From Modestobacter italicus (GTDB taxonomy: Bacteria > Actinomycetota > Actinomycetes > Mycobacteriales > Geodermatophilaceae): a stretch of 64,000 nt of DNA. The position numbers and the translations under genes are program-made. This document shows positions 25,779 to 35,969 of this stretch, piece after piece. The stretch is taken from positions 2,108,001 to 2,172,000 of the forward strand of contig NC_017955.1 in the NCBI RefSeq assembly GCF_000306785.1. Reading direction: 5' to 3'. The notes beneath the pieces are model-generated. The model was not told the origin of the DNA. It saw only the letters and a program-made list of their open reading frames with translations, and ran no database searches. Numbering within the stretch: position 1 is the stretch's first letter; each line of letters begins with the position of its first letter.

Positions 25779-25793
25779 TGCCGCCCAATGGCA
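25779..25793 (-). promoter_or_regulatory. IclR-regulon operator copy 3
   Basis: On the minus strand TGCCATTGGGCGGCA, TGCC-N7-GGCA, lies between the IclR stop and the esterase-GH1 transcription unit, which is read leftward. Confidence 0.58.
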
Positions 25794-25803
25794 GAGGAGT
25801 CGA

Positions 25804-26607
25804 CTACACCGACCCCGGCGCCCGGCGGGCACCCAGCCCGCGGGAGATGCCCCGGGCGGCCGTGCGCACCGCCGGGCCGAGCAGCCGGGGCTCGGCGTTC
25901 TCCGCCGGGACGACGACAGACAGCGCCGCGACCACCGCGCCCTGCGCGTCGTGCACCGGCGCGGCCACCGAGACGATCGGCCCGGGGGCGCCGCGGCGGA
26001 AGGTGGCCAGGCCCTCCCGGCGGATCTCGGCCAGCGTGCGGCGCAGCGCGGCGGGGGAGACCGGGACCTTCTCCGGCTGGTGGATCAGCGGCTGGGCGAG
26101 CACCTGCTCCTGGAACGCGGAGTCGGCGAAGGCCAGCAGCACCAGCCCGACCCCGGTGGAGTGCAGCGGCATCCGGCCGCCGGGCCGGTACAGCGCGGCG
26201 ACGGCGCCGTGCGAGGACAGCCGCTCCACCAGCAGCGCCTCCTCGCCCTCGCGGACGGCGAGCAGCACGTGCTGGCGGGTGACCTCCTCCAGGTCGCCCA
26301 TGAACGGCAGCGCCACCTGGCGCAGGCCGTGCCCGCGCGGGGTCAGCGAGGCGACCTCCCACAGCCGCAGCCCGATGGAGAACCGGGCGTCGGCGCCGCG
26401 CTCCAGGGCGCCCCACTCCAGCAGCCGCCCGGCGAGGCGCAGCGCGGAGCTGGCCGGGATGCCGCTGCGCCGGCTCAGCTCGCTGAGGCTCAGGTACGGG
26501 TGGCCGGCGTCGAAGGCGCCGAGCAGCGCGAGCGCCCGGTCGACCACCGGCTCTCCCTGCGGCGGGCGGCGGCCGCGCACCCGGACAGCGGGCTCGTCCT
26601 CGGTCAC
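25804..26607 (-). CDS. IclR family transcriptional regulator
   Basis: A 267-residue regulator. The N-terminal winged helix includes VVDRALALLGAFDA, LSLSELSRRSGIPASSALRLAGRLLEWG (residues about 37-64), and a C-terminal IclR effector domain with HVLLAVREGEEALLVER, HSTGVGLVLLAFA, and IVSVAAPVHDAQGAVVAALSVVVP. The GTG at 26607 has CGGAGGA spaced seven bases. It is divergent from the ABC-transporter operon. A TGCC-N7-GGCA-like dyad lies in the divergent region and recurs near other catabolic genes, so this protein is the likely master regulator. Effector is probably an aromatic or sugar-acid intermediate. Confidence 0.88.
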   Translation of the reverse strand: MTEDEPAVRVRGRRPPQGEPVVDRALALLGAFDAGHPYLSLSELSRRSGIPASSALRLAGRLLEWGALERGADARFSIGLRLWEVASLTPRGHGLRQVALPFMGDLEEVTRQHVLLAVREGEEALLVERLSSHGAVAALYRPGGRMPLHSTGVGLVLLAFADSAFQEQVLAQPLIHQPEKVPVSPAALRRTLAEIRREGLATFRRGAPGPIVSVAAPVHDAQGAVVAALSVVVPAENAEPRLLGPAVRTAARGISRGLGARRAPGSV

Positions 26608-26654
26608 GGGCGGTCCTCCGGGTGATCGTCGATGAGGCGCACACCACAGTTGTC

Positions 26655-26669
26655 TTCCATTGATCGGCA
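26655..26669 (+). promoter_or_regulatory. IclR-regulon operator copy 4 (divergent IclR/ABC promoter region)
   Basis: TTCCATTGATCGGCA is one mismatch from the TGCC-N7-GGCA dyad and keeps CCATTGANCGGCA. It lies 48 bases before the IclR start and 120 bases before the substrate-binding protein start. Confidence 0.58.
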
Positions 26670-26789
26670 TTGTGCCTGACGTCACGGGAGGGCCGCCCGC
26701 ATGGTCGACGCCAACGCCGGGACCTCCGGCGCGGCCGAGTCCCCGGCCGATGTGACCCCTCCGTAACGAAGCGAAGGAGCCAGACCGGT

Positions 26790-28373
26790 ATGAAGCCGTT
26801 CAGGACTCGCCAGCCCCTCGTGGTGCGCCGCCCGTCGATGATGCGGACCGGTGTGGCCGTCCTCGCCGCCGGTGCGCTCACCTCCCTCGCCGCCTGCGGT
26901 GGGAGCAGCGGCGGCGCCAGCGCCAGCGAGAGCGACACCGTGACCATCGCCCTCGACGCGGACGCGGCGCCCAACGGCTACGACCCGCTGCTGTACGCGC
27001 AGGGGCAGTTCGAGTTCTTCAGCGGTCTGTACGACGCGCTGTTCGTGACCGCTCCCGACGGCACCGTGACGCCGAGCCTGGTCAGCGACTTCACCAACAA
27101 CGCCGACAACACCCAGACCACGCTGACCCTCGTCGACGGCGTCACGTTCACCGACGGGAAGCCGCTGGACTCCGCGATCGTCAAGGCCAACCTGGACCGC
27201 CGCAGCGACCCGGACCTGGAGGCCTACGGCTCGCTCGCGCCCGGCCAGGCGTCGGAGATCACCGACGTCGCGGCGCCCGACCCGAAGACCGTCGTCATCA
27301 CCTGGGCCAAGCCGCAGGCGGCACCGGAGAACAACCTGGTCGACACCGCCGGCGTCATCGTCGGCCCCGACGGCGTCGCCGACCCCACCTCGCTGGAGAC
27401 CACGCCGGACGGCTCGGGCCCGTACACGCTGGACACCGACGAGACGACGCGGGCGAGCTCGTACACCTTCGAGAAGAGCGACGACGCCCGCAACGCCGAC
27501 GACTGGGCCTACGACACGATCACCTTCAAGGTGATCGTCGACCCGCAGGCCCGGGCCAACGCGGTCGTCTCCGGTCAGGCCGACGTCGCCGGCATCCTCG
27601 ACCCGGGCACGATCGACCTGGTCGAGTCGCGGCAGAAGACGGTGAGCCAGGGCGGCACCATCGTGGGCTTCTACTTCCTCGACAAGACCGGGGCGACGAA
27701 CCCGGCCTTCGGCAACGAGAAGGCCCGGCAGGCCATCGGCTACGCGATCGACCGCGAGAAGCTGGTGAGCGACCTGCACGAGGGTTCCCGGGCCACGGCC
27801 CAGTTCTTCCCCGAGGACGCCGCCGGATTCGACCCGGCCCTCGACGAGGAGTACGGCTACGACCCGGCGAAGGCCAAGGCGCTGCTGGCCGAGGCGGGCC
27901 TCCCGGACGGCTTCGAGTTCGGCGTCACGGTGCTCGGCCAGCCGACCGAGGACCAGGTCGCCGTCCAGGCCCAGCTGGCCGAGGTCGGGATCACGATGGA
28001 CTTCGTCACCGCCACCTCCACCGACCAGCTGTTCGCCGCGGTGCAGACCGACCCGGTCCTGTTCAACCCGTTCGCCCCGGGCGCGCAGCCGGCCGGCTTC
28101 GTGGCCGGTGTCCTCTACGGCGGCTTCCTGAACACGCAGGGTGCCAAGGAGCCGGAGATCGAGGCTGCGCTCGGTGGGGCGCTCGGTGCCACCGGTGACG
28201 CCCAGGAGCAGGCGCTGACCGACCTGAACACCGCGCTCACCGCGAACGCCTGGGTCGCCCCGGCCTACGAGGACTTCACCTACTTCGGCTACAACGCCGA
28301 CGAGGTGGCCGCGCCCTCGTTCGCCGGCACGAACAACTACTTCGTGCTCTCGTCGATCAAGCCCGCCAGCTGA
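26790..28373 (+). CDS. ABC transporter substrate-binding lipoprotein (family 5)
   Basis: A 527-residue lipoprotein of the SBP_bac_5 (DppA/OppA) class. An extended signal peptide ends in the lipobox LAAC (about residues 37-40), after which a Gly/Ser linker precedes the mature domain. The YDPLLYAQGQFEFFSGLYDALF segment and DGVTFTDGKPLDSAIVKANL are classical for the family. The ATG at 26790 follows GAAGGAG. As first gene of an operon with rhamnosidases and esterases, it probably captures plant glycosides or oligosaccharides rather than peptides. Confidence 0.88.
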   Translation: MKPFRTRQPLVVRRPSMMRTGVAVLAAGALTSLAACGGSSGGASASESDTVTIALDADAAPNGYDPLLYAQGQFEFFSGLYDALFVTAPDGTVTPSLVSDFTNNADNTQTTLTLVDGVTFTDGKPLDSAIVKANLDRRSDPDLEAYGSLAPGQASEITDVAAPDPKTVVITWAKPQAAPENNLVDTAGVIVGPDGVADPTSLETTPDGSGPYTLDTDETTRASSYTFEKSDDARNADDWAYDTITFKVIVDPQARANAVVSGQADVAGILDPGTIDLVESRQKTVSQGGTIVGFYFLDKTGATNPAFGNEKARQAIGYAIDREKLVSDLHEGSRATAQFFPEDAAGFDPALDEEYGYDPAKAKALLAEAGLPDGFEFGVTVLGQPTEDQVAVQAQLAEVGITMDFVTATSTDQLFAAVQTDPVLFNPFAPGAQPAGFVAGVLYGGFLNTQGAKEPEIEAALGGALGATGDAQEQALTDLNTALTANAWVAPAYEDFTYFGYNADEVAAPSFAGTNNYFVLSSIKPAS

Positions 28374-28379
28374 CCCGTG

Positions 28380-28421
28380 CCGGCCGGTGGCCGCGGGGTG
28401 ACCCCCGCGGCCACCGGCCGG
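28380..28421. terminator. 19-bp perfect intercistronic hairpin after the binding protein
   Basis: CCGGCCGGTGGCCGCGGGG and its exact complement flank a 4-base loop. The hairpin starts seven bases after the binding-protein stop and ends 40 bases before the permease. It probably attenuates transcription or protects mRNA 3' ends, giving more binding protein than membrane components. Confidence 0.65.
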
Positions 28422-28461
28422 ACCCGGCCCCTCGAACCCCCATCAGACGAGGAACCCCGAG

Positions 28462-29403
28462 ATGCTCGCCTACGTCGCGAAGCGGCTGGCCCTGGCGGTC
28501 GGCACCGTGCTCGCCGCCGTGCTCATCACCTTCCTGCTGGTCCACGCGGGGAACGGCACCCCCGGTGCGGTCAAGGCGGGGCCAGGTGCCACCGCCGCCG
28601 AGATCGCGGCGCAGAACGAGGCGCTGGGCTGGACCCGGCCGCTCTACGTGCAGTTCTTCGACTACCTGGGCCAGCTGTTCCGGCTCGACCTGGGGACGTC
28701 GCTGATCGACGGCCGCTCGATCGGGGCCGACCTCGCCGACCGCCTCCCGGTCACCGCGTCGATCGCGCTGTTCGCCACGCTGCTGTCCGCCGTGGTCGGC
28801 GTCCTGCTCGGCGTCACCGCCGCGGTCCGCGGCGGCCGGCTGGGCAAGCTGATCACCACCGGGGCCGGCGTCGCGCTCTCGCTGCCGGCGTTCTGGGTGG
28901 GCGTCATCGTCGTCTACCTGCTGGCCATCCAGCTCCAGCTGCTGCCGGCCACCGGGTACGTGCCGTTCTCCACCGACCCGACCGCCTGGGCCACCAGCCT
29001 GGTCCTGCCGGTGCTCACCCTGGCCGTCGGCGGGGCGGCGATCATCGCCCGCACCGCGGCGGCCGGGATGCGCGAGGCGCTCGGGCAGGAGCACATCCGC
29101 ACGCTGCGGGCCATGGGGACGCCGGAGTGGCGGATCCGCTACGTGCACGCCCTGCGCTTCAGCAGCGTGCCGGTGGTCTCGGTGCTCGGCATCCAGTTCA
29201 TCGCGCTCTTCGGCGGCTCGGTGATCATCGAGAACCTGTTCGCCCTGCCCGGCCTCGGCCAGGCCGGCCAGCAGTCCGCCGCCTCCCACGACTTCCCGGC
29301 GCTGATCGGGGTCGTGATCATCGCGACCGTCGTGGTCGTCGTCGTCAACCTGCTGCTCGACCTGGTGGTCGCGGCGCTGGACCCGAAGGTGCGTACCGCA
29401 TGA
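28462..29403 (+). CDS. ABC transporter permease (DppB type)
   Basis: A 313-residue inner-membrane permease with six hydrophobic segments. The N-terminal LAYVAKRLALAVGTVLAAVLITFLL is standard for the DppB/OppB family, and the EAA loop region reads EHIRTLRAMGTPEWRIRYVHALR. LGIQFIALFGGSVIIENLFALPGLG is near the C-terminus. Its last bases overlap the start of a fused permease-ATPase (ATGA). It forms the transmembrane channel for substrate delivered by the binding protein. Confidence 0.9.
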   Translation: MLAYVAKRLALAVGTVLAAVLITFLLVHAGNGTPGAVKAGPGATAAEIAAQNEALGWTRPLYVQFFDYLGQLFRLDLGTSLIDGRSIGADLADRLPVTASIALFATLLSAVVGVLLGVTAAVRGGRLGKLITTGAGVALSLPAFWVGVIVVYLLAIQLQLLPATGYVPFSTDPTAWATSLVLPVLTLAVGGAAIIARTAAAGMREALGQEHIRTLRAMGTPEWRIRYVHALRFSSVPVVSVLGIQFIALFGGSVIIENLFALPGLGQAGQQSAASHDFPALIGVVIIATVVVVVVNLLLDLVVAALDPKVRTA

Positions 29404-31403
29404 GCGTCTTGCCACTGGACGCGGCCGACGAGGTCGCCACCGAGCCCGTCCCGCCCGCCCACCGGCGCGGTGTCCCCGGCTTCCTGCGCCGTCCCGGCGG
29501 GGTCTTCGGCGCCGCCTGGCTGGTGTTCATCGTCGTCGCCTCGCTCACCGCCCCGCTGTGGCGGCCGTACGAGGTCACCGAGCAGGACACGGCCAACCGG
29601 CTGGCCCTGCCGTCGGCCGACCACTGGTTCGGCACCGACCCGCTGGGCCGCGACCTGCTGTCCCGGATCTTCACGGCCGGCTCGCTGCCGCTGCTGTCCT
29701 CGGCGCTGATGCTGCTGGTCGCGTTCGGCATCGGCCTGCCGCTCGCGCTGCTCGCCGCCGAGCGCGGCCGGAAGGTCGAGCGGATCACCAGCCGGTCGAC
29801 CGAGGTGCTGATGGCGCTGCCCGCCACCATCCTGCTGCTCGCGGTGATCGGCGTCATCGGCAACAAGCTCTACCCGGTGATGGCGATCCTGGGTGTGCTG
29901 ATCTCCGCCGCGGTCTACCGGGTGATGCTCGGCGTCGCCCAGTCGGTGCGCCAGCGGCTGTACGTCGACGCCGCCCGGGTCAACGGGCTCGGCTCGCTGC
30001 GGGTGAACCTGCTGCACGTGCTGCCCTCGATGGCCACCGTGGTCGCCGTCCAGGCCGCGCAGCTGTTCGGCATCGGCCTGCTCATCGTCGCGGGCCTGGC
30101 GTTCCTGGGCTTCGGCCCCGGCGAGCCGGACCCCTCCTGGGGCTTCATGATCCAGGACGCCTCCGGGCACCTGTTCGACGCGCCGTGGCTGCTGGTGCCG
30201 AGCGGGCTGGTGCTGGCGCTCACCGTGGTGGCGGCCAACGAGCTGGCCGACGCGATCGCCGGCAAGGCCAAGGCAGAGAGGCCGGTCGCCCGGCGGAGGA
30301 AGCGCACCCCGGTCGCGCCCGCGGACACCGCTCCGGCCGACCCCGGCGCCGTCCTGGAGGTGCGCGACCTGTCGGTCGCCGTCGACGACGGCCCGCAGCT
30401 GGTCACCGGCGTCTCCTTCGCGCTGCGCCGCGGCAGGGTGCTCGGCCTGGTCGGTGAGTCCGGCTGCGGCAAGACGATGACCGCCCGCTCGCTGATGGGC
30501 CTGCTGCCCGACGGCGTCTCGGTCTCCGGCGGGTCGATCCGCTGGCAGGGCCGCGAGCTCGTGGGGCTGTCGGAGAAGGAGCTCACCGCCGTCCGCGGCC
30601 GGGAGATCGCGATGATCTCCCAGGAGCCGATGGTCGCGCTGGACCCGATGTTCTCCATCGCCTACCAGCTGGTCGGCCCGATCCGCCGGTTCCGCGGCGT
30701 CGGCCGCGGGGAGGCCCGCACGATCGCCGCCGAGCTGCTGCGCAACGTCGGCATCGTCGACGCCGAGCGGGTCCTGAAGAGCTACCCGCACCAGCTGTCC
30801 GGCGGCATGGCCCAGCGGGTGTGCATCGCGCTGGCGCTGACCGGCCAGCCGGAGCTGCTCATCGCCGACGAGCCGACCACCGCCCTCGACGTCACGGTGC
30901 AGGCGGAGATCCTCAGCCTGCTGCGGGCGCTGGTCCGGGACACCGGGCTGTCGGTGGTCATCGTCAGCCACGACCTGGGCGTGGTCGCCGACATCTGCGA
31001 CGACGTCGCGGTCATGTACGCCGGCGCGGTCGTCGAGTCCGGCACCGCGGCGGCCGTCCTGGACGACCCCTCGCACCCGTACACGATGGCCCTGCTGGGT
31101 GCGAACCCGCACGTGCCCGAGGGGGAGCCGGTGCCGCTGCGGCTGGCGTCGATCCCCGGCACCGTCCCGCCGCCCGGCTCGTGGCCGACCGGCTGCCGGT
31201 TCGCCAGCCGCTGCCAGTTCGCCCAGGAGAAGTGCACCGCGCCGTTCCCGGCCCTGCCCGCGCACGGCTCCGGCTCGGTGCTCTGCATCCGCGTCGACGA
31301 GCTCGCCTCCGCCCAGGCGACCTGGGACGCCGAGCCCGTCGGCGCCGGGACGCCGGCCGACGCCGCCGTCGCACCCGCCCCGACCGCTGGAGTGTCCCGA
31401 TGA
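29400..31403 (+). CDS. Fused ABC permease (DppC) and ATP-binding protein (DppD)
   Basis: A 667-residue fusion. Residues about 30-300 are a DppC-type permease ([55 protein letters not shown]). After a charged linker ([18 protein letters not shown]), residues about 318-640 form an ATPase with Walker A GESGCGKT, signature LSGGM, Walker B LLIADEP and His loop VSHD, plus the C-terminal oligopeptide-transporter segment [15 protein letters not shown]. It is a natural fusion of two usually separate subunits, with one continuous frame. Start and end overlap neighbours by ATGA. Confidence 0.9.
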   Translation: MSVLPLDAADEVATEPVPPAHRRGVPGFLRRPGGVFGAAWLVFIVVASLTAPLWRPYEVTEQDTANRLALPSADHWFGTDPLGRDLLSRIFTAGSLPLLSSALMLLVAFGIGLPLALLAAERGRKVERITSRSTEVLMALPATILLLAVIGVIGNKLYPVMAILGVLISAAVYRVMLGVAQSVRQRLYVDAARVNGLGSLRVNLLHVLPSMATVVAVQAAQLFGIGLLIVAGLAFLGFGPGEPDPSWGFMIQDASGHLFDAPWLLVPSGLVLALTVVAANELADAIAGKAKAERPVARRRKRTPVAPADTAPADPGAVLEVRDLSVAVDDGPQLVTGVSFALRRGRVLGLVGESGCGKTMTARSLMGLLPDGVSVSGGSIRWQGRELVGLSEKELTAVRGREIAMISQEPMVALDPMFSIAYQLVGPIRRFRGVGRGEARTIAAELLRNVGIVDAERVLKSYPHQLSGGMAQRVCIALALTGQPELLIADEPTTALDVTVQAEILSLLRALVRDTGLSVVIVSHDLGVVADICDDVAVMYAGAVVESGTAAAVLDDPSHPYTMALLGANPHVPEGEPVPLRLASIPGTVPPPGSWPTGCRFASRCQFAQEKCTAPFPALPAHGSGSVLCIRVDELASAQATWDAEPVGAGTPADAAVAPAPTAGVSR

Positions 31404-32419
31404 CCGCCCCCGCCGGCGCGACCGCCGCCGCCACCCTGTCCCCGACGCCGGCGCTGCAGGTCCGCGACCTCGTCGTCCGGTACGGCTCCGGCCGCAAGGC
31501 CCGGCGCACCGCGCCCGCCATCGACGGTGTCAGCTTCGACATCGCCCCCGGCGAGACCGTCGGGCTGGTCGGCGAGTCCGGGTCGGGCAAGTCCACGATC
31601 GGCAAGGCGGTCCTCGGGCTGCAGCCGCCGACCTCGGGCACGGTCCGGGTGCACGGCCAGGACATCACCCGGATGTCGCTCAAGCAGCGCAGCCGGCAGG
31701 TGGCCGACCTGCGCGTGGTGTTCCAGGACCCGTACTCCTCGCTCAACCCGGCCCGGACGATCGGTCAGACGCTGGTCGAGCCACTCGCGCTCATGGGCAC
31801 CAAGGGCGACACCGCGTGGCAGAAGGCGCGCCGCGGCCTGGAGTCCGTCGGGCTGCCCGGCGAGGCCGTCGACCGGTACCCGTCGCAGTTCTCCGGTGGT
31901 CAGCGGCAGCGGATCGCGATCGCCCGGGCGCTGGTCTGCGACCCCAAGGTCGTCGTCCTCGACGAGCCGGTGTCGGCGCTGGACCTGTCCACCCAGGCGC
32001 AGGTGCTCAACCTGCTCGCCGACCTGCGCGACCAGCGCGGCCTGTCGTTCCTGTTCATCGCCCACGACCTCGGCGTGGTCCGGTTCCTCTCCCAGCGCAC
32101 GGTGGTGCTCTACCGCGGGCAGATCATGGAGACCGGCCCGGTGGAGGCGGTCAGCCAGGCGCCCCGGCACCCGTACACGGTGGCGCTGACCTCGGCGGCC
32201 CCGGTGCCGCGGCCGGCCGAGCAGGCCGCCCGCCGGGCGGCGCGGGAGGCGCTGGGCATGGGCACCGCCGGTGCCGCCGCGGCCTCGGCGACCGGCTGCC
32301 CGTTCGTGCCGCGCTGCCCGCTGGCCACCGACGTGTGCGCCGAGCAGCGCCCGCCGCTGCGGCTCATCGACGACAACCTCACCGCCTGCCACCACGCGGA
32401 GCGAGTGCCCGCTCTATGA
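31400..32419 (+). CDS. ABC transporter ATP-binding protein (DppF type)
   Basis: A 339-residue ATPase. Walker A is GESGSGKST, the Q-loop region [15 protein letters not shown], signature [15 protein letters not shown], Walker [12 protein letters not shown], His loop IAHDLGVV. The C-terminal [15 protein letters not shown] is the Cys motif of the dipeptide/nickel importer group. It would pair with the ATPase half of the upstream fusion. Start and stop codons overlap the neighbouring genes by four bases, so importer and rhamnosidase are translationally coupled. Confidence 0.92.
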   Translation: MTAPAGATAAATLSPTPALQVRDLVVRYGSGRKARRTAPAIDGVSFDIAPGETVGLVGESGSGKSTIGKAVLGLQPPTSGTVRVHGQDITRMSLKQRSRQVADLRVVFQDPYSSLNPARTIGQTLVEPLALMGTKGDTAWQKARRGLESVGLPGEAVDRYPSQFSGGQRQRIAIARALVCDPKVVVLDEPVSALDLSTQAQVLNLLADLRDQRGLSFLFIAHDLGVVRFLSQRTVVLYRGQIMETGPVEAVSQAPRHPYTVALTSAAPVPRPAEQAARRAAREALGMGTAGAAAASATGCPFVPRCPLATDVCAEQRPPLRLIDDNLTACHHAERVPAL

Positions 32420-35061
32420 GCAGCGCACCGTCCGGCCTTCGGGTCGAGCACCTGGACGCCGCGATCGGCATCCGGACGACCGCGCCGCGGCTGTCCTGGC
32501 GGCTGCCCGAGGGGGCCCGCGCCCAGCAGGCATACCGGCTGACCGCGGACAACGGCTGGGACACCGGCTGGGTGGCGGGCGACCGGAGCCTGCTGGTGCC
32601 CTACGCCGGCCCGCCGCTGGCGTCGGGTCAGCGGGTGGAGTGGCAGGTCCGGGTCCGCACCGACCTGGGCGAGAGCCCGCCGTCCCAGCCGGGCTGGTTC
32701 GAGACGGGCCTGCTGTGGGCCGAGGACTGGCAGGCAGCCTGGATCGAGCCGGGCGTCATGCCGGCGGGCGCGCCGGGGGAGCGGCCGGCCGCGCTGCTGC
32801 GGTACGAGTTCGACGTCGACCGGCCGGTCGTCGCCGCCCGGCTGCACGCCACCGCGCAGGGGCTGTACGAGGCGGCCGTCAACGGCGAGCAGGCCGGGGA
32901 CGCCGAGCTCACGCCCGGGTTCACCCAGTACGACGTCCGGCTGCAGGTGCAGACCCACGACGTGACCGGGTCCCTCCGGCCCGGCCGCAACACCGTGTCC
33001 GTCGTGCTGTCCGACGGGTGGTTCCGCGGCCAGATCGGCATCGTCCGGGCCGCCGACCAGTGGGGCGACCGGCTGGCCTTCCTCGGCCAGCTCCAGCTGA
33101 CCCACGACGACGGCTCGGTCACGACCGTCGGCACCGGCCCGGACTGGCGCAGCACCGAGGGCCACGTCGTGGCCGCCGACCTGATCGCCGGCCAGCGGGT
33201 CGACCTGCGCCGGCTGCCCCGCGGCTGGGACACCGCCGGCTTCGACGACGGCTCCTGGGCCCCGGTGACGGTGGTGCACCACGGCTACGCCGGCCTGGTC
33301 GACTCGCCCGCGCCGCCGGTGCGCCGGGTCGAGGAGATCGTGCCGGTCTCGGTCACCCGGCTGGCCGGCGGCGCGCAGCTGGTCGACCTGGGGCAGAACG
33401 TCAACGGCTGGGTGCGGCTGACCGACCTGGGCCCGGCGAACACCGCGCTGACCCTCACCCACGGCGAGTGGCTCGGCCCGGACGGCGACGTCACCACCGA
33501 CCACCTCCGCCCGGCCGTGCCGTTCCTGCCCGAGCCGCTGCCCGCCGGGCAGGTCGACCGGGTGGTGTCCGCGGGCGTGCCCGGCGACGTCTTCGAGCCG
33601 CGGCACACCACGCACGGCTTCCGGTACGTGCGGATCGAGGGCCACCCGGGCCGGCTCACCCCGGACGACGTCCGCGGCGTGGTGGTGCACACCGACCTGA
33701 CCCGCACCGGCTGGTTCTCCTGCAGCGACGAGCGGCTCGACCGGCTGCACGAGGCCGCGGTGTGGAGCCTGCGGGACAACGCCTGCGACGTCCCGACCGA
33801 CTGCCCGCACCGCGAGCGGGCGGGCTGGACCGGCGACTGGCAGCTGTTCGTGCCCACCGCTGCGTTCCTGTACGACGTCGCCGGGTTCTCCACCAAGTGG
33901 CTGCGCGACGTCGCCGCCGACCAGTGGCCGGACGGGACGATCGCCAACATCAGCCCGAGCGCCCGCTCGGAGGGCCGGGAGGGCCCGGTCGCCTTCCTCA
34001 ACGGCTCGGCCGGCTGGGGCGACGCGGTGGTGATCGTGCCGTGGGAGCTGTACCGGGCCTACGGCGACAGCGACGTCCTCGCCGAGCTGTGGCCGGCCAT
34101 GGTCGGCTGGCTGGACCGGGCCGAGTGGACCGCCCGCGACCAGCGGCACCCGAGCCGGGCCGCGGCCCGTCCCGAGCCGGCGGCGCACGAGCAGTTCCTG
34201 TGGGACACCGGCTTCCACTGGGGCGAGTGGCTGGAGCCGGGCGTCGACATCGGCGACTTCGGCGCGTTCGTCGCCGCCGACAAGGGCGACGTGGCCACGG
34301 CGTACCTGGCGCACAGCGCCGGGCTGATGGCCCGGATCGCGGCGGTCCTCGGCCGGGACGACGACGCGACGCGGTACGCCGAGCTGAGCGCGCACGCCCG
34401 CGCCGCGTGGCAGGCCGAGTACCTGGCCGCCGACGGCGGCCTCACCCCGGACACCCAGGCCGCCCACGTCCGGGCGCTCGCCTTCGACCTGGTGCCGGAC
34501 GAGCTGCGGCCGGCCGTCGCCGAGCGGCTGGTCGAGCTGGTCCGCAAGGCCGACACCCACCTGGGCACCGGCTTCCTGGCCACCCCCCACCTGCTGCCGG
34601 TGCTCGCCGACACCGGGCACCTCGACGTGGCCTACGAGCTGCTGCTGCAGGACTCCGAGCCGTCGTGGCTGACCATGGTCGACCGCGGCGCCACCACGGT
34701 GTGGGAACGCTGGGACGGCGTCTCGGCCGAGGGCGTGCCGCACGAGTCGCTCAACCACTACTCCAAGGGCGCCGTCATCTCCTTCCTGCACCGGTACACG
34801 GCGGGGATCGAGCTCGTCGACCCGGCGTACCGGCGGTTCCGCGTGCAGCCGCGTCCCGGCGGCGGGCTGACCTCCGCGGCGGCCGCGCACGAGTCGCCGT
34901 ACGGCCGGATCGAGTCCTCCTGGCGGCTGGACGGCGACCGGTTCGAGCTCGACGTCCGCGTCCCCGCCGGGACCGAGGCGACCGTCGTCCTGCCCGACGG
35001 CACCACCACCACCGCCGGCCCCGGCCGGCACACCCTCACGACGACGGAGAGCGCCCGATGA
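32416..35061 (+). CDS. GH78 alpha-L-rhamnosidase
   Basis: An 881-residue GH78 enzyme. An N-terminal immunoglobulin-like domain (LRVEHLDAAIGIRTTAPRLSWRL), a jelly-roll domain (YEFDVDRPVVAARLHATAQGLYE), the concanavalin-like domain and the (alpha/alpha)6 catalytic barrel are in order. The catalytic region DCPHRERAGWTGDW (about residues 461-474) holds the acidic residues of the family, and MVDRGATTVWERWDG is the conserved later stretch. No signal peptide is present, so it acts on imported rhamnosides. It lies inside the ABC-importer operon and would release L-rhamnose from flavonoid or saponin glycosides. Confidence 0.9.
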   Translation: MSSAPSGLRVEHLDAAIGIRTTAPRLSWRLPEGARAQQAYRLTADNGWDTGWVAGDRSLLVPYAGPPLASGQRVEWQVRVRTDLGESPPSQPGWFETGLLWAEDWQAAWIEPGVMPAGAPGERPAALLRYEFDVDRPVVAARLHATAQGLYEAAVNGEQAGDAELTPGFTQYDVRLQVQTHDVTGSLRPGRNTVSVVLSDGWFRGQIGIVRAADQWGDRLAFLGQLQLTHDDGSVTTVGTGPDWRSTEGHVVAADLIAGQRVDLRRLPRGWDTAGFDDGSWAPVTVVHHGYAGLVDSPAPPVRRVEEIVPVSVTRLAGGAQLVDLGQNVNGWVRLTDLGPANTALTLTHGEWLGPDGDVTTDHLRPAVPFLPEPLPAGQVDRVVSAGVPGDVFEPRHTTHGFRYVRIEGHPGRLTPDDVRGVVVHTDLTRTGWFSCSDERLDRLHEAAVWSLRDNACDVPTDCPHRERAGWTGDWQLFVPTAAFLYDVAGFSTKWLRDVAADQWPDGTIANISPSARSEGREGPVAFLNGSAGWGDAVVIVPWELYRAYGDSDVLAELWPAMVGWLDRAEWTARDQRHPSRAAARPEPAAHEQFLWDTGFHWGEWLEPGVDIGDFGAFVAADKGDVATAYLAHSAGLMARIAAVLGRDDDATRYAELSAHARAAWQAEYLAADGGLTPDTQAAHVRALAFDLVPDELRPAVAERLVELVRKADTHLGTGFLATPHLLPVLADTGHLDVAYELLLQDSEPSWLTMVDRGATTVWERWDGVSAEGVPHESLNHYSKGAVISFLHRYTAGIELVDPAYRRFRVQPRPGGGLTSAAAAHESPYGRIESSWRLDGDRFELDVRVPAGTEATVVLPDGTTTTAGPGRHTLTTTESAR

Positions 35062-35969
35062 GCACCGAAGCCCCCGAGTGGGCCGGCCCCGCCCGCTTCC
35101 TCGCCCCCACCGAGCCGATCCTGCGCGACGACGGGGTCCGGCACTTCTCGGGCATCACCTACGCCGTCGCGGTCGGGTACCGGCCGCTGCAGCTGGACCT
35201 GTGGGTGCCCGACAGCGCCACCCCGCCGCCGCTGGTCGTGTGGGTGCACGGCGGCGGGTTCATGTTCGGTGACCGCCGGTACCTGCCCGAGACGCTGAAG
35301 CCGAACCAGGTGTTCGACGCGCTGCTCGAGGCCGGGCTCGCCGTCGCCACCATCGACTACCGGCACGCCCTCGAGGCACCGTTCCCCGCCCAGCTGCACG
35401 ACGCGAAGGCCGCCGTCCGCTACCTGCGGGCCCACGCCGGCGAGCTCGGCATCTCCACCGGGCGGATCGGCGTCGCCGGCGAGAGCGCCGGGGCGCACAT
35501 CGCCGCGCTGGTCGGGCTGACCGCGCACCGGCCGGACCTGGAGGGCACCCACGGCGTGCTCGGCGAGTTCAGCACGGTCGACGTCGTCGTCGACTGGTAC
35601 GGCCCGGCCGACCTGGAGACCATGCCGCGGGTGGCGCTGCCGCCGTCCATCGCCGCCAAGCTGCCCCCGGAGATGGCCACGCCGCCCGAGGACCACCTGA
35701 CCCGCGGGCTGGAGGGCGCCGCGCGCGCCGACGCCAGCCCGGTCACCCACGTGACCCCGGACGCGCCGCCGTTCCTGCTGGTGCACGGCACCGCCGACTG
35801 GCTGGTCCCGTACGCGCAGAGCGAGCAGCTGCACGCCGCGCTGACCGCCGCCGGTGTGTCCTCGACGCTCGTGCCGGTGGAGGGGGCTGAGCACATCTTC
35901 GACGGTCACGACGACGTCGACGGGCTCGTCCGGCTCACCGTCGAGTACCTGACCCGGGCGCTGGCATGA
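35058..35969 (+). CDS. Alpha/beta hydrolase, BD-FAE-like esterase
   Basis: A 303-residue esterase. VWVHGGGFMFGD is the oxyanion hole, GESAGAHIAALVG the nucleophile elbow, and LVHGTADWLVP with EGAEHIFDG the Asp/His region. PFPAQLHDAKAAVRYLRAHAGELG and the overall layout are like the esterase at 16913-17824, suggesting related origins. It lies between two rhamnosidase genes with ATGA overlaps on both sides. It may deacylate rhamnosides (acetylated or feruloylated) before sugar removal. Confidence 0.87.
   Translation: MSTEAPEWAGPARFLAPTEPILRDDGVRHFSGITYAVAVGYRPLQLDLWVPDSATPPPLVVWVHGGGFMFGDRRYLPETLKPNQVFDALLEAGLAVATIDYRHALEAPFPAQLHDAKAAVRYLRAHAGELGISTGRIGVAGESAGAHIAALVGLTAHRPDLEGTHGVLGEFSTVDVVVDWYGPADLETMPRVALPPSIAAKLPPEMATPPEDHLTRGLEGAARADASPVTHVTPDAPPFLLVHGTADWLVPYAQSEQLHAALTAAGVSSTLVPVEGAEHIFDGHDDVDGLVRLTVEYLTRALA

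Noticed and set aside
28377-29399. Long rightward frame that could fuse upstream of the permease-ATPase protein
   Set aside because: It translates the permease region out of frame (Arg-rich); the real protein starts at the ATG at 29400.
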